Part shown: one piece after another, positions 44,926 to 52,419 of the stretch
Layout of the letters: every line of letters begins with the position of its first letter
Position numbering within the stretch: the first letter of the stretch is position 1
Origin: Paenibacillus solanacearum
GTDB lineage: Bacteria; Bacillota; Bacilli; Paenibacillales; NBRC-103111
Length of the DNA stretch: 64,000 bases
Direction: 5' to 3'
Assembly (NCBI RefSeq): GCF_910593845.1
Contig: NZ_CAJVAS010000004.1
Coordinates: 186,001-250,000 of the forward strand
Translations under genes and position numbers: made by a program
The notes under the pieces: generated by a model
What the model was told of the DNA's origin: nothing
Seen by the model: only the letters and a program-made list of their open reading frames with translations
The model's database searches: none

Positions 44926-44975
44926 TGGCAGGCGCAGCGGGATTCAACCCTCAGCCTCACCCACCCTAACGGTGA
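44926..44975 (-). pseudogene. Possible 3' remnant of a tRNA gene
   Basis: On the minus strand this carries GGGTGGGTGAGG, identical over 12 bases to the anticodon-arm side of the tRNA-Pro at 46165, a T-arm-like GGGTTGAATCCC and a terminal CCA, then an intrinsic terminator. The 5' half of a tRNA is not found. Could be chance similarity. Confidence 0.3.
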
Positions 44976-44979
44976 AAAC

Positions 44980-45010
44980 AAAGAACCCTCCCGAAACGGG
45001 AGAGTTCTTG
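44980..45010 (-). terminator. Intrinsic terminator after the FusB-like gene
   Basis: Minus-strand 12-base stem AGAACUCUCCCG / CGGGAGGGUUCU with a three-base loop, followed by UUGUUUU. Confidence 0.8.
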
Positions 45011-45032
45011 CACCGGTCGATCGAAACGGGCG

Positions 45033-45686
45033 TCAGCCGGTGACGGCACGGACAAACCGCTCCAGCGCGGCGACGTCGGTAATGCTGCGATTGCATTCCT
45101 CGCTGTGAAGGCACATGTAATTGCCGACTGCCTTGTAATAATCCGGCGACGCATTCGCGGGCTTCGCTTTGGATACCGCCGTGAATAACGCTGCTTCTCT
45201 TTGCTTATGGCATATAAAGCAGGTGCTTTTCTTGTTCGTCGGCGTAAATTTCCCTTCAATTCCGACGACGTCTTCGTTCTGTTGATACACAAGGAACATC
45301 TTGCCGGTCGCAATGTCCTGCCAGCCCATGTACGTGGTACGGGCATAATCGATGGCATTGACGTCGGGAACGGTCAGCTTTTTATTTTTGTGAAACAGCT
45401 TTTTGATCTGCTTTTCCGTCACTTGCGGAAACGGTATGAGATACGGCTCAAGCGCATGCGCGTAGGCTTGAAAGTGTTCCGCCTTTTGCAGCGCGGAGAG
45501 TCCGCCGAGCCTATGCTGCTGTTCGTCCGTAAGGTGCTCGAACGCCTCTATGATTTTGGCTTCTGCACTGTATTGGACCGACTGCACGACCTTTTGATCG
45601 GAAACCGTGCTGCGGGCATGCTGCAAAAGTTCCAGTTGCTTCGTAATCAGGTTATATTGGTGGTTTCTAATAAATGGTGTCATCAT
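45033..45686 (-). CDS. FusB/FBP family elongation factor G-binding protein
   Basis: 217 residues from ATG 45686. The N-terminal helical domain (FIRNHQYNLITKQLELLQ) and the C-terminal treble-clef zinc finger match FusB: C156-FI-C159 and C192-LHSEE-C198, with YMGWQDIATGKMFLVYQQ and YMCLHSEECNRSITD. FusB-type proteins bind EF-G, free it from the ribosome and give fusidic-acid resistance; chromosomal relatives in soil Bacillales may serve in ribosome recycling. Its ribosome site lies in a possible hairpin, behind a candidate leader peptide. The frame runs further upstream to 46109 but the extra part is not protein-like. Confidence 0.86.
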   Translation of the reverse strand: MMTPFIRNHQYNLITKQLELLQHARSTVSDQKVVQSVQYSAEAKIIEAFEHLTDEQQHRLGGLSALQKAEHFQAYAHALEPYLIPFPQVTEKQIKKLFHKNKKLTVPDVNAIDYARTTYMGWQDIATGKMFLVYQQNEDVVGIEGKFTPTNKKSTCFICHKQREAALFTAVSKAKPANASPDYYKAVGNYMCLHSEECNRSITDVAALERFVRAVTG

Positions 45687-45797
45687 GAATGTTCGCCCCT
45701 TATAGGAAAAATAAAAAACGCATAAGGTGCAAAACCCAATTATTAGAAACGACATCAGCGAATGTAATGGGCGATTGAATGATGTTATTCCCGCCCC

Positions 45798-45832
45798 ATG
45801 CAAAGTATCGCCTCTAATATCAGGCTTTGCAT
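45798..45832 (-). promoter_or_regulatory. Inverted repeat overlapping the leader peptide end
   Basis: Perfect eight-base arms (45832-45825 and 45805-45798) with a 19-base loop. The 5' arm lies in leader codons, so a stalled ribosome would open it. Confidence 0.6.
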
Positions 45833-45867
45833 GAGTCACCGCGGATCCCGGCAAATTGATTTGCCAT
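45820..45867 (-). CDS. Candidate 15-residue leader peptide upstream of the FusB-like gene
   Basis: ATG 45867 with a full AAGGAGG nine bases upstream, reading MANQFAGIRGDSCKA then TGA. The promoter start lies only about 20 bases before its ribosome site. The last codons form one arm of an eight-base inverted repeat (ATGCAAAG / CTTTGCAT). Such short well-translated frames before antibiotic-target genes often control them by ribosome stalling. No larger protein fits here. Confidence 0.55.
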   Translation of the reverse strand: MANQFAGIRGDSCKA

Positions 45868-45896
45868 TGCCTACCACCTCCTTGCAACATACGTTC

Positions 45897-45926
45897 AGTA
45901 TAAAACAGTCCGGCGCCTGGCGGCAA
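45897..45926 (-). promoter_or_regulatory. Promoter of the leader peptide/FusB-like transcript
   Basis: Minus strand TTGCCG (45926-45921), 18-base spacer, TATACT (45902-45897). Start near 45890, so the peptide ribosome site is close to the 5' end. Confidence 0.55.
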
Positions 45927-46029
45927 GCGCCTTATTCTAGCAAGCCGCGGCAAATGCAGCTGCACTTCGTTCGAAGGGCTGCTCCGGTGAAGAATCATTC
46001 CTTGCCTGGCACGCGGAAGTCTATCCGGA

Positions 46030-46080
46030 GAAACAATAAAACGCTCCCTTCGGCCTTGAGCCGAACGAGAGCGTTCCATT
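46030..46080 (-). terminator. Terminator of tRNA-Pro transcript
   Basis: Long minus-strand stem AACGCUCUCGUUCGGC / GGCCGAAGGGAGCGUU with wobble and a small loop, followed by UUAUUGUUU. Confidence 0.75.
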
Positions 46081-46164
46081 GCTTGGCGTCCCCTGACGGA
46101 TCGCGCCATATTTAGCGGTCCGCTTGCAGCCTGATTGCAAACGAGCCTGCGTTGTTGTTATACA

Positions 46165-46241
46165 TGGTCGGAGTAACACGATTCGAACGTGCGACCTCAC
46201 CCACCCCAAGGGTGCGCGCTACCAGGCTGCGCCATACCCCG
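46165..46241 (-). tRNA. tRNA-Pro, anticodon GGG
   Basis: 77 bases with encoded CCA. Acceptor arm CGGGGTA / TACTCCG, D-arm with GGTAG, anticodon stem CACCC / GGGTG around loop TTGGGGT (anticodon GGG), T-arm with GTTCGAATC. Own promoter (TTTACA-17-TATAAT) and terminator. Confidence 0.95.
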
Positions 46242-46272
46242 ATCTTGGACGGAAACATTTCCGGTATAGGAA

Positions 46273-46301
46273 ATTATAGCTTACGCTGCTGGGATTGTAA
46301 A
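46273..46301 (-). promoter_or_regulatory. Sigma-A promoter of tRNA-Pro
   Basis: Minus strand TTTACA (46301-46296), 17-base spacer, TATAAT (46278-46273), ending about 31 bases before the tRNA. Confidence 0.8.
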
Positions 46302-46335
46302 GGCTTTTATAACAAACTGTTATTAGTGCCAGCCA

Positions 46336-46378
46336 ATATAAAAGCGCCTGAACCGCTCATCGGTCCAAACGCTTTGGA
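46336..46378 (-). terminator. Intrinsic terminator after the HU gene
   Basis: Minus-strand stem AAAGCG...GGACCG / CGGUUC...CGCUUU followed by UUAUAUU. Confidence 0.65.
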
Positions 46379-46415
46379 ACTTGACTATGTAGAAATGCTA
46401 AGCCTGTCGGCCGGA

Positions 46416-46688
46416 TTACTGAATTCCGTCTTTCAATGCTTTGCCTGGCTTGAAAGCCGGCACTTTACTGGAAGGAATTTCAATTTCTTCACCTGTTTGC
46501 GGATTGCGACCTTTGCGGGCGGAACGCTCGCGAACTTCAAAGTTTCCAAAACCGACCAGTTGTACCTTATCGCCGCTTTGCAAAGCCTCGGAAATAGCTT
46601 CAAATACGGCTTCCACCGCCTTGGTTGCGTCTTTCTTGGAAAGCTCAGAGGACTCGGCTACTTTGTTGATCAAATCGGATTTATTCAT
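46416..46688 (-). CDS. hup: DNA-binding protein HU
   Basis: 90 residues from ATG 46688, with GGAGG eight bases upstream. Histone-like dimer that bends and compacts [23 protein letters not shown] start and the DNA-arm signature [21 protein letters not shown] are typical. Downstream of spoIVA as hbs in Bacillus. Confidence 0.97.
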   Translation of the reverse strand: MNKSDLINKVAESSELSKKDATKAVEAVFEAISEALQSGDKVQLVGFGNFEVRERSARKGRNPQTGEEIEIPSSKVPAFKPGKALKDGIQ

Positions 46689-46830
46689 GCGATTCACCTC
46701 CCCCCACTACGATATTCCTGTTATTCTCTTTGTTAACCGTTTCTTCGCAAATTATACATGCCATGCGGGAAATCTGCCAAGGAAATCAACATTATAGTAA
46801 TACAGGCGCACGGCTTTTTCAAGTAAAACG

Positions 46831-46862
46831 TAAAAAATGCACCCGCCGGAGTGCATTTTCTT
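46831..46862 (-). terminator. Intrinsic terminator after spoIVA
   Basis: Minus-strand stem AAAAUGCAC / GUGCAUUUU with an eight-base loop and a U-run. Confidence 0.82.
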
Positions 46863-46884
46863 TGTTCTTGCTATGCCCTTATGC

Positions 46885-48363
46885 CTACAAAATGATGGCA
46901 ATCAACCCGCCCGAGCCTTCGTTAATGATGCGTCCCAACGTCTCCTGCAGCTTGTAACGCGCGTTGTCCGGCATCATCGCGAGCTTTCCTTGGATGCCTT
47001 CGCGCACGATGGAATGGAGCGAGCGGCCGAAAATATCCGATTCCCATATTTTAAGCGGATTTTCCTCGAAGTCCTGCATCAAATAGCGGACCAGCTCTTC
47101 GCTCTGCTTCTCCGTTCCGATAATCGGGGAGAACTCGGACTCGACATCGACGCGAATCATATGAATGGACGGCGCCGTTGCCTTCAGACGTACTCCGAAT
47201 CGGGAGCCTTGACGAATCAGCTCCGGCTCGTCGAGCGCCATCTCCGCAAGCGACGGAGGCGCAATGCCGTAACCGGTCGTCTTCACCATTTCCAGCGCTT
47301 CGGCAAAATGATCGTATTCGCGCTTGGCATGCGTAAATTCCTGCATCAGTTGAAGCAGGTGATCTTTGCCGCGGATTTCTACGCCGACCACTTCCATCAA
47401 AATCCGGTCGTACAGCTCATCCGGGGCGTACAGATCGATCTCCGCGATGCCTTGGCCCATATTCATTCCGGCGAGTGCCGCTTTATCGACAAATTCGTAT
47501 TCCTCAAAGTTGCTCACGACCTGATCGACATCGCGCAATCTTCGAATATCTTGCACCGTTTCGCGCACGGAATTTTCGAAGTTGGAGCGGAGCCAGTGAT
47601 TTTCCGCCAGCACCATCACCCAGCTTGGCAAGTTGACGTTCACTTCATGAACGGGGAATTCGTACAACACTTCGCGGAGCACGGACATCATATCTTCTTC
47701 CTGCATGTTCGCAACGCTCATCGCGACGACCGGCACATCATGCTTCGCCTGCAGCTGTCCGCGCAGCTCCTGCACCGCTTCGCTTTGCGGCTTCGTGGAG
47801 TTGACGATGACGATGAACGGCTTGCCGACTTCCTTGAGCTCCGTAATGATGCGCTCCTCGGCTTCGACGTAAGACGTCCGCGGAATTTCTGCGATCGAGC
47901 CGTCCGTCGTAATGACGACGCCCAGCGTGGCATGCTCCTGAATCACTTTGCGCGTACCGATCTCGGCCGCTTCCTGGAACGGAATCGCTTCTTCAAACCA
48001 AGGCGTATTGATCATGCGAGGGCCGTTTTCGTCTTCGTAGCCTTTCGCGCCTTCTACGACATATCCTACGCAATCCACCAGACGTACGTTTACATTCAGT
48101 CCTTCGGCAACATGCAGTTGAACCGCATTATTCGGTACGAATTTCGGCTCTGTCGTCATAATGGTGCGACCCGCTGCGCTTTGCGGCAGCTCATCGGTTG
48201 CCCGAATCCGGTCGGCTTCATTCTGAATGTTCGGCAGCACGATCGACTCCATAAAGCGCTTAATAAACGTTGATTTTCCCGTACGGACCGCTCCAACGAC
48301 CCCCAGGTAAATATCCCCGCCAGTACGCTCTGCAATGTCCTTAAAGATATCCACTTTTTCCAA
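46885..48363 (-). CDS. spoIVA: Stage IV sporulation protein A
   Basis: 492 residues. ATPase that self-assembles into the basement layer of the spore coat around the forespore. Walker A GAVRTGKSTFIKRF near residue 24 and the family-typical RIRATDELPQSAAGRTIMTT, DCVGYVVEGAKGYEDE and a long C-terminal helical region. TTG start at 48363 with AGGAGG eight bases upstream. Expected to be transcribed by mother-cell sigma-E; no clear sigma-E promoter was found upstream. Confidence 0.97.
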   Translation of the reverse strand: MEKVDIFKDIAERTGGDIYLGVVGAVRTGKSTFIKRFMESIVLPNIQNEADRIRATDELPQSAAGRTIMTTEPKFVPNNAVQLHVAEGLNVNVRLVDCVGYVVEGAKGYEDENGPRMINTPWFEEAIPFQEAAEIGTRKVIQEHATLGVVITTDGSIAEIPRTSYVEAEERIITELKEVGKPFIVIVNSTKPQSEAVQELRGQLQAKHDVPVVAMSVANMQEEDMMSVLREVLYEFPVHEVNVNLPSWVMVLAENHWLRSNFENSVRETVQDIRRLRDVDQVVSNFEEYEFVDKAALAGMNMGQGIAEIDLYAPDELYDRILMEVVGVEIRGKDHLLQLMQEFTHAKREYDHFAEALEMVKTTGYGIAPPSLAEMALDEPELIRQGSRFGVRLKATAPSIHMIRVDVESEFSPIIGTEKQSEELVRYLMQDFEENPLKIWESDIFGRSLHSIVREGIQGKLAMMPDNARYKLQETLGRIINEGSGGLIAIIL

Positions 48364-48572
48364 TGAGAATCCCTCCTACAGGTTGTTTAAGACGAAACTC
48401 GTACATGCTTCGGACTAGTACAAATATATGTATCGCGAATCAAAATATGATGCATTTTGCCAACTTTTATTTTGACCACTCCTTGTCACGGCTTGATGGA
48501 ATCAGCGCTTGCGCAGTTCATCTTTGTCAAATATATGTGGGCCTGCCGCCGGTTATTCTAGCTTTTCGGAAA

Positions 48573-48620
48573 AAAAGAAAAACCTCTATCACCTTCGGAA
48601 TCAAGGTTAATAGAGGTTGC
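48573..48620 (-). terminator. Intrinsic terminator after yphF
   Basis: Minus-strand stem AACCUCUAU / AUAGAGGUU with a 20-base loop and UUUUCUUUUUUU. Confidence 0.78.
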
Positions 48621-48631
48621 CTGGGCAAACA

Positions 48632-49357
48632 TTACGGCGCGGTAATCGGCACCGGCTGGCCGTCTCTCCACACGTAAGGGAACGAGCGCGCCGGCACGTA
48701 ATACGACTCCCGTAAGAGCAGCTCGCGCAAATCCTGCGTTCCGTTCAAACTTCCCTGCAGCTTCTTTTTGTCGATCAGCCGCATCATTTCCGGCGCATAA
48801 TCGATCGCCACTTGCCCGGAATCGTGAAGCAGGAACGGCAGCTTGAACTGCGGCGAATACATGCTGTTCACTTCCGCCGGCTTCCGGTTCAGCTTCGCGT
48901 AGTCGATAGAGGAGAAGCCTGTGGCGATAGCTTGTCCTTTCGGCAGCTGCCCGCCCGATTTCGACTTGTAATCGTCGACGGCTTTCTGCAGCTCCACCGT
49001 CTGCTGGAACGACGCCAGGTCCATCATTTTGACCGTAGGCTTCGTCTCCGCATCGACGATGACATACGAGGCCGAACCGCCATTCTCGAACGAGTTCGCC
49101 GGTGCGGCGCTCAAATAAGGCCCGACCAGTTTTTTGAAATCGATCGGATATTTCTCATACAGCGGTGTCGTTTCTTCGCTGTTCTTGATCGGCAGCACGC
49201 CGGTTTTCGCTTTGAATTGATCGACGGCGTTTTGGACCAGAACGATGAATTCACCGCTGGCCATCTGATTTTCCTTGCGTATGTCTTTCGGGTACAAACA
49301 CCCGCTTAGCAGCGCGATAATAGCTAGGGCCATCGCTGCCCGCAGCACACGTGTCAT
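48632..49357 (-). CDS. yphF: Putative lipoprotein YphF
   Basis: 241 residues from ATG 49357, with GGAGG seven bases upstream. Signal sequence ending in the lipobox LLSGC at about residue 18-20 marks a lipoprotein; the mature part has no recognised domain. Location next to spoIVA and size match yphF of Bacillus. Start overlaps the ferredoxin stop. Function unknown. Confidence 0.82.
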   Translation of the reverse strand: MTRVLRAAMALAIIALLSGCLYPKDIRKENQMASGEFIVLVQNAVDQFKAKTGVLPIKNSEETTPLYEKYPIDFKKLVGPYLSAAPANSFENGGSASYVIVDAETKPTVKMMDLASFQQTVELQKAVDDYKSKSGGQLPKGQAIATGFSSIDYAKLNRKPAEVNSMYSPQFKLPFLLHDSGQVAIDYAPEMMRLIDKKKLQGSLNGTQDLRELLLRESYYVPARSFPYVWRDGQPVPITAP

Positions 49358-49695
49358 TACCAATCCTCCTCCTGCTGTTCCAGCTGCTTGCGGATCGCCG
49401 CTTTCAGCGGATCTTCGGGAATCGTCACCGTGACGTCGCCGGTTATTTTGGCCTGACAGGCCAACCGGAATCCGCCGTCTTCCGCGGAGGTGCCGAGCTT
49501 CATGCGCTCGTTATGATTCGGTTCGGCGAGGCCCGCGCCACTCTGCACGATCACCTTGCACATCAGACAGGCCGCTTTGCCGCCGCAGCGTGTCCGGATG
49601 TGCACTTTCGCCTTGGCTGCGGCGCCGAGCACAGTCGTGCCGGGATGCACCTGAATCTTCTTGTTGTCCGGCAAAAAGGTGACGTAAGCCGCCAT
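49357..49695 (-). CDS. 2Fe-2S ferredoxin
   Basis: 112 residues, plant-type ferredoxin fold. Cluster cysteines lie in RCGGKAACLMCKV (C-x5-C-x2-C) and in FRLACQAKIT. N-terminus YVTFLPDNKKIQVHPGTTVL is typical. Cytoplasmic electron carrier; partner unknown. Between yphF and the nucleotidyltransferase-fold gene. Confidence 0.88.
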   Translation of the reverse strand: MAAYVTFLPDNKKIQVHPGTTVLGAAAKAKVHIRTRCGGKAACLMCKVIVQSGAGLAEPNHNERMKLGTSAEDGGFRLACQAKITGDVTVTIPEDPLKAAIRKQLEQQEEDW

Positions 49696-49715
49696 ATCGT
49701 CATGCTCCTTCTCGT

Positions 49716-50342
49716 TTAAAATCCGGGATCGATGGTTTGCGAATCGCCAAGCAGCCGCTCCAGAATGCCCGTAAGCGCCGGACTGAAGCGGTTTCGTGCT
49801 GCGAGACGGTCGAGCATCTCCTTATGCACCGCCGGACCGAGACGGCGGCACAGACCGGCAATCGCTTCATAGCGGTCCGCTCGCGCACGCATCACATTGA
49901 AGATCAGCTCGTGGATGAGCGGCATAAGGCGGACGTTGTCCAATCCAGGCTGCGTAAGACGCGCCGCTCCCAAAGCCGAGAGGTATCCCGCTTCGACCTT
50001 GTATTCGCTATCCAGCGCCCGAACTTCAAAAGCGCCGACCAGTTCGACCTTCACGCCGCCGATATCATAATGGCTCAATATCGAACGGTAGAGCGGCGTC
50101 TGGCTTTCTTCCTGCTCATCAACGGCATACGGCTTGAGCGCCTCGTGCATGGCGGCCGCCTGCTCCCGGTCAATATACACATCCAGATCCCTCGGCGCCG
50201 CAGCGAGCGGCACGCCTTGCAGCATCAGCCCCGTGCTCCCTCCGACCAGCCAGGTCAGCTTGCGGCCGGCGGAACGTTCCACAATCGTCTTCAGCGCGGA
50301 TAGCATCGCGCCGTCCAAAGCGATCGAACCCGTGTTCTTCAT
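49716..50342 (-). CDS. Nucleotidyltransferase-fold protein
   Basis: 208 residues. N-terminal nucleotidyltransferase-like signature WLVGGSTGLMLQGVPLAAAPRDLDVYID (in family order: GGS, then D-x-D), followed by a helical domain. Resembles minimal nucleotidyltransferases (DUF-type or AadA/MNT group). Activity and substrate unknown. Lies between two ferredoxin genes. Confidence 0.68.
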   Translation of the reverse strand: MKNTGSIALDGAMLSALKTIVERSAGRKLTWLVGGSTGLMLQGVPLAAAPRDLDVYIDREQAAAMHEALKPYAVDEQEESQTPLYRSILSHYDIGGVKVELVGAFEVRALDSEYKVEAGYLSALGAARLTQPGLDNVRLMPLIHELIFNVMRARADRYEAIAGLCRRLGPAVHKEMLDRLAARNRFSPALTGILERLLGDSQTIDPGF

Positions 50343-50359
50343 CTTTCATCATCCCGCAA

Positions 50360-50653
50360 TCAAAAATAAGGTTTATTGGCTGCCGCGATCGTGCCGGCGG
50401 TTTTGATGATAGCCTGGCAGCCGAGCCGGAACCCTTCTTCGAGCTCTTCCGGCTCCAGCGCGTCCAATTCCGCATCGGACGGGGCGGATAAATGCTCCAT
50501 CCCTTCGGTTACCTGACAGCGGCAGCGGCAGCAGGTACCCCGCGAGCAGGAAAAGCTCCAATCGACATCGTGCTTCAATGCCATATCCAAAATGGAGAAT
50601 CCGGTAACGGGCTCCACCTGTTTTTGTATTCTGCGTCCTTTCAAGGATAACAT
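50360..50653 (-). CDS. Second 2Fe-2S ferredoxin
   Basis: 97 residues from ATG 50653; a GTG one codon earlier is possible. Cluster motif FSCSRGTCCRCRC (C-x4-C-x2-C) and the fourth Cys in FRLGCQAII. More cysteine-rich than the first ferredoxin and with an acidic linker ([15 protein letters not shown]). Electron carrier of unknown partner. Confidence 0.85.
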   Translation of the reverse strand: MLSLKGRRIQKQVEPVTGFSILDMALKHDVDWSFSCSRGTCCRCRCQVTEGMEHLSAPSDAELDALEPEELEEGFRLGCQAIIKTAGTIAAANKPYF

Positions 50654-50672
50654 CACGCGTGGCGTCCCTTCG

Positions 50673-50852
50673 TTACATGATGGAAACGATCATATACAGC
50701 AAGATCGGAACAAACAACAGAAAAGCGATGAACGACAATGCGAAACGAATGAACCCTTTTGTTTTGTTTCTTGCATATGTAATAAGAAACGATGCGACGA
50801 ACATCAATCCGATGGCAATAAAAGATGCCCACATCTTGTCCATGGACGACAC
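50673..50852 (-). CDS. yphE: DUF2768 small membrane protein YphE
   Basis: 59 residues from GTG 50852 (GGGGG about ten bases upstream; an ATG three codons later is possible). Two hydrophobic helices (MWASFIAIGLMFVASFLITYA and FALSFIAFLLFVPILLYMIV) joined by a basic loop RNKTKGF. Matches YphE by size, topology and position between the spore genes and gpsA. Function unknown. Confidence 0.75.
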   Translation of the reverse strand: MSSMDKMWASFIAIGLMFVASFLITYARNKTKGFIRFALSFIAFLLFVPILLYMIVSIM

Positions 50853-50902
50853 TGGAATCACGACCCCCGTTTATGTAGACTTTCGATGTAGCTATCATAT
50901 CA

Positions 50903-50942
50903 CAAAAAAAGCATAAGCGCGCTTGCCGGCCGCTTATGCCAT
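50903..50942 (-). terminator. Intrinsic terminator after the SpoVIF-like gene
   Basis: Minus-strand stem GCAUAAGCG / CGCUUAUGC with an 11-base loop and seven U. Confidence 0.85.
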
Positions 50943-50957
50943 GAAAATGTTAAAAAA

Positions 50958-51236
50958 TCATTTTTTCATAATCATCTTCATCAGCTGCTCCATATTGCCG
51001 GGATTCATCTTGCTGCTCTTGATCGCTTGAATCAGCTCGTTCATCGTTTGGTCCGACACGGGCACCTTCACGAGACTGGACACCTGCTTGATGAGCTGCT
51101 TCAGCTGCGCATCGCTTTGCATCGTCGCCGGCTTGACGCCGCTCGCAAGCTTATATATGTCTTTGTCCGTCACGCTCTTGCCGGTCTTCTTCTTGACGAC
51201 ATTCAATACGTCCTTTTGCACGTTTTTGTCGGGCAC
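50958..51236 (-). CDS. Stage VI sporulation protein F-like protein
   Basis: 92 residues. Sequence pattern KDVLNVVKKKTGKSVTDKDIY, LKQLIKQVSSLVKVPVSDQTM and a Met/Lys-rich C-terminus resembles SpoVIF (YjcC), a small spore-coat assembly protein. Start is GTG 51236 with AGGAGG ten bases upstream. Placed upstream of yphE. Assignment by resemblance only. Confidence 0.7.
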   Translation of the reverse strand: MPDKNVQKDVLNVVKKKTGKSVTDKDIYKLASGVKPATMQSDAQLKQLIKQVSSLVKVPVSDQTMNELIQAIKSSKMNPGNMEQLMKMIMKK

Positions 51237-51341
51237 AGGCTTTCAACCTCCTCAGACTTTGACAAAATAACCCGTCTCCAGGCGAAACAGTCAGTCTGAG
51301 GTATTATATGAACGAAAGCCGCTGTGCGTTCAGGCTTATGC

Positions 51342-52391
51342 CTAGTTAGCCCAACCGCTTTGGAACGGCTCGGCCAAATCCTCCATCTCGTGCGTTCGTC
51401 CGCGCTCCATCAAATCTTCAACGGCCGCCTTCGGCTGCTTCCCGTCGAACAGCACACGGTACAGCTCGTCGGCAATCGGCATCGTGATGTCGTATTGACG
51501 GGACAGCCTGTAAGCCGCCTGCGTCGTCTTCACGCCTTCGACGACCATGCCCATCCGGTCCAGCACTTCCTCCAGCGTCTGCCCTTGCGCCAGCATCGCG
51601 CCGGCTCTCCAGTTGCGGCTGTGCTTACTCGTGCACGTCACAACCAGATCGCCGATTCCCGCAAGGCCCGAGAACGTAAGCGGGTTCGCGCCCATCGCCA
51701 CACCCAGCCTGGCGATTTCGGCAAGACCACGTGTCAGCAGCGCCGCCTTCGCATTGTCGCCGAACCCGAGGCCGTCGCTGAGACCGGCGCCCAGCGCGAT
51801 AATGTTTTTGAGCGCGCCGCCGACTTCTACGCCGACGACGTCCGGATTGGTGTAGACGCGGAAAGACGGCGTAATCAGCAGATCCTGCGCTTTCTCCGCC
51901 GCCTCCTTGTCAACGCTGGCGACCACGACGGTTGTCGGACGCCGCTGAATGACTTCCTCCGCATGACTCGGACCGGACAAGACGGCCAATCGCTTCGGAT
52001 CGTACCCGCTTAGCTCCTCCGCCAGCACTTCGGTCATCCGTTTCAGGCTGCCGGCTTCGAAGCCCTTGGTTGCATGAATGACGGTCGTACGCTCGTGCAA
52101 GTGCTGTTTCATCTGCGAAGCAACTTCCCGCATGGCGGAGGAAGGCGCGACGACAACGACGGCTTCCGCTTGATCCAGCGCCTCCTGCATGGAGCTTGTC
52201 GCCCGAATCCGGGGCGAGAGTTCCGCCTCGCTCAAAAACCGCGAGTTTCGGCGGTCGCGGTTGATCTCCTCCACCTGCGCCTCATTGCGCGACCACAGCA
52301 TCACTTGATGCCCGTTATCCGCGAGGACGGCTGCGATGGCCGTCCCCCAACTGCCGGCAACGAGAACAGCCGTTTTGCTATTTACGGTCAT
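51342..52391 (-). CDS. gpsA: Glycerol-3-phosphate dehydrogenase [NAD(P)+]
   Basis: 349 residues. Makes glycerol-3-phosphate for phospholipids. Rossmann start KTAVLVAGSWGTAIAAVL, with Val11 where most GpsA have the first Gly of GxGxxG. Catalytic Lys in GGALKNIIALGAG and GLAGIGDLVVTCTS are normal. GGGAGG upstream of ATG 52391. Works with PlsY and PlsC of this window in lipid synthesis. Confidence 0.95.
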   Translation of the reverse strand: MTVNSKTAVLVAGSWGTAIAAVLADNGHQVMLWSRNEAQVEEINRDRRNSRFLSEAELSPRIRATSSMQEALDQAEAVVVVAPSSAMREVASQMKQHLHERTTVIHATKGFEAGSLKRMTEVLAEELSGYDPKRLAVLSGPSHAEEVIQRRPTTVVVASVDKEAAEKAQDLLITPSFRVYTNPDVVGVEVGGALKNIIALGAGLSDGLGFGDNAKAALLTRGLAEIARLGVAMGANPLTFSGLAGIGDLVVTCTSKHSRNWRAGAMLAQGQTLEEVLDRMGMVVEGVKTTQAAYRLSRQYDITMPIADELYRVLFDGKQPKAAVEDLMERGRTHEMEDLAEPFQSGWAN

Positions 52392-52419
52392 GCGCGAACA
52401 CCTCCCGATGAATGTGCGG

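Noticed and set aside
45687-46109. N-terminal extension of the FusB-like frame
   Set aside because: Arg/Gly/Ser-rich, not protein-like, and overlaps the leader peptide, promoter and tRNA terminator; the FusB homology begins at 45686.
46837-48273. Plus-strand open frame of 478 codons opposite spoIVA
   Set aside because: It is antisense to a certain gene, has no ribosome site and a low-complexity, His/Arg/Leu-rich sequence typical of the complementary frame in GC-rich DNA.
48384-48440. Possible sigma-E promoter before spoIVA
   Set aside because: A CATATT and a ATACATAT element exist but the spacing is too short for sigma-E.
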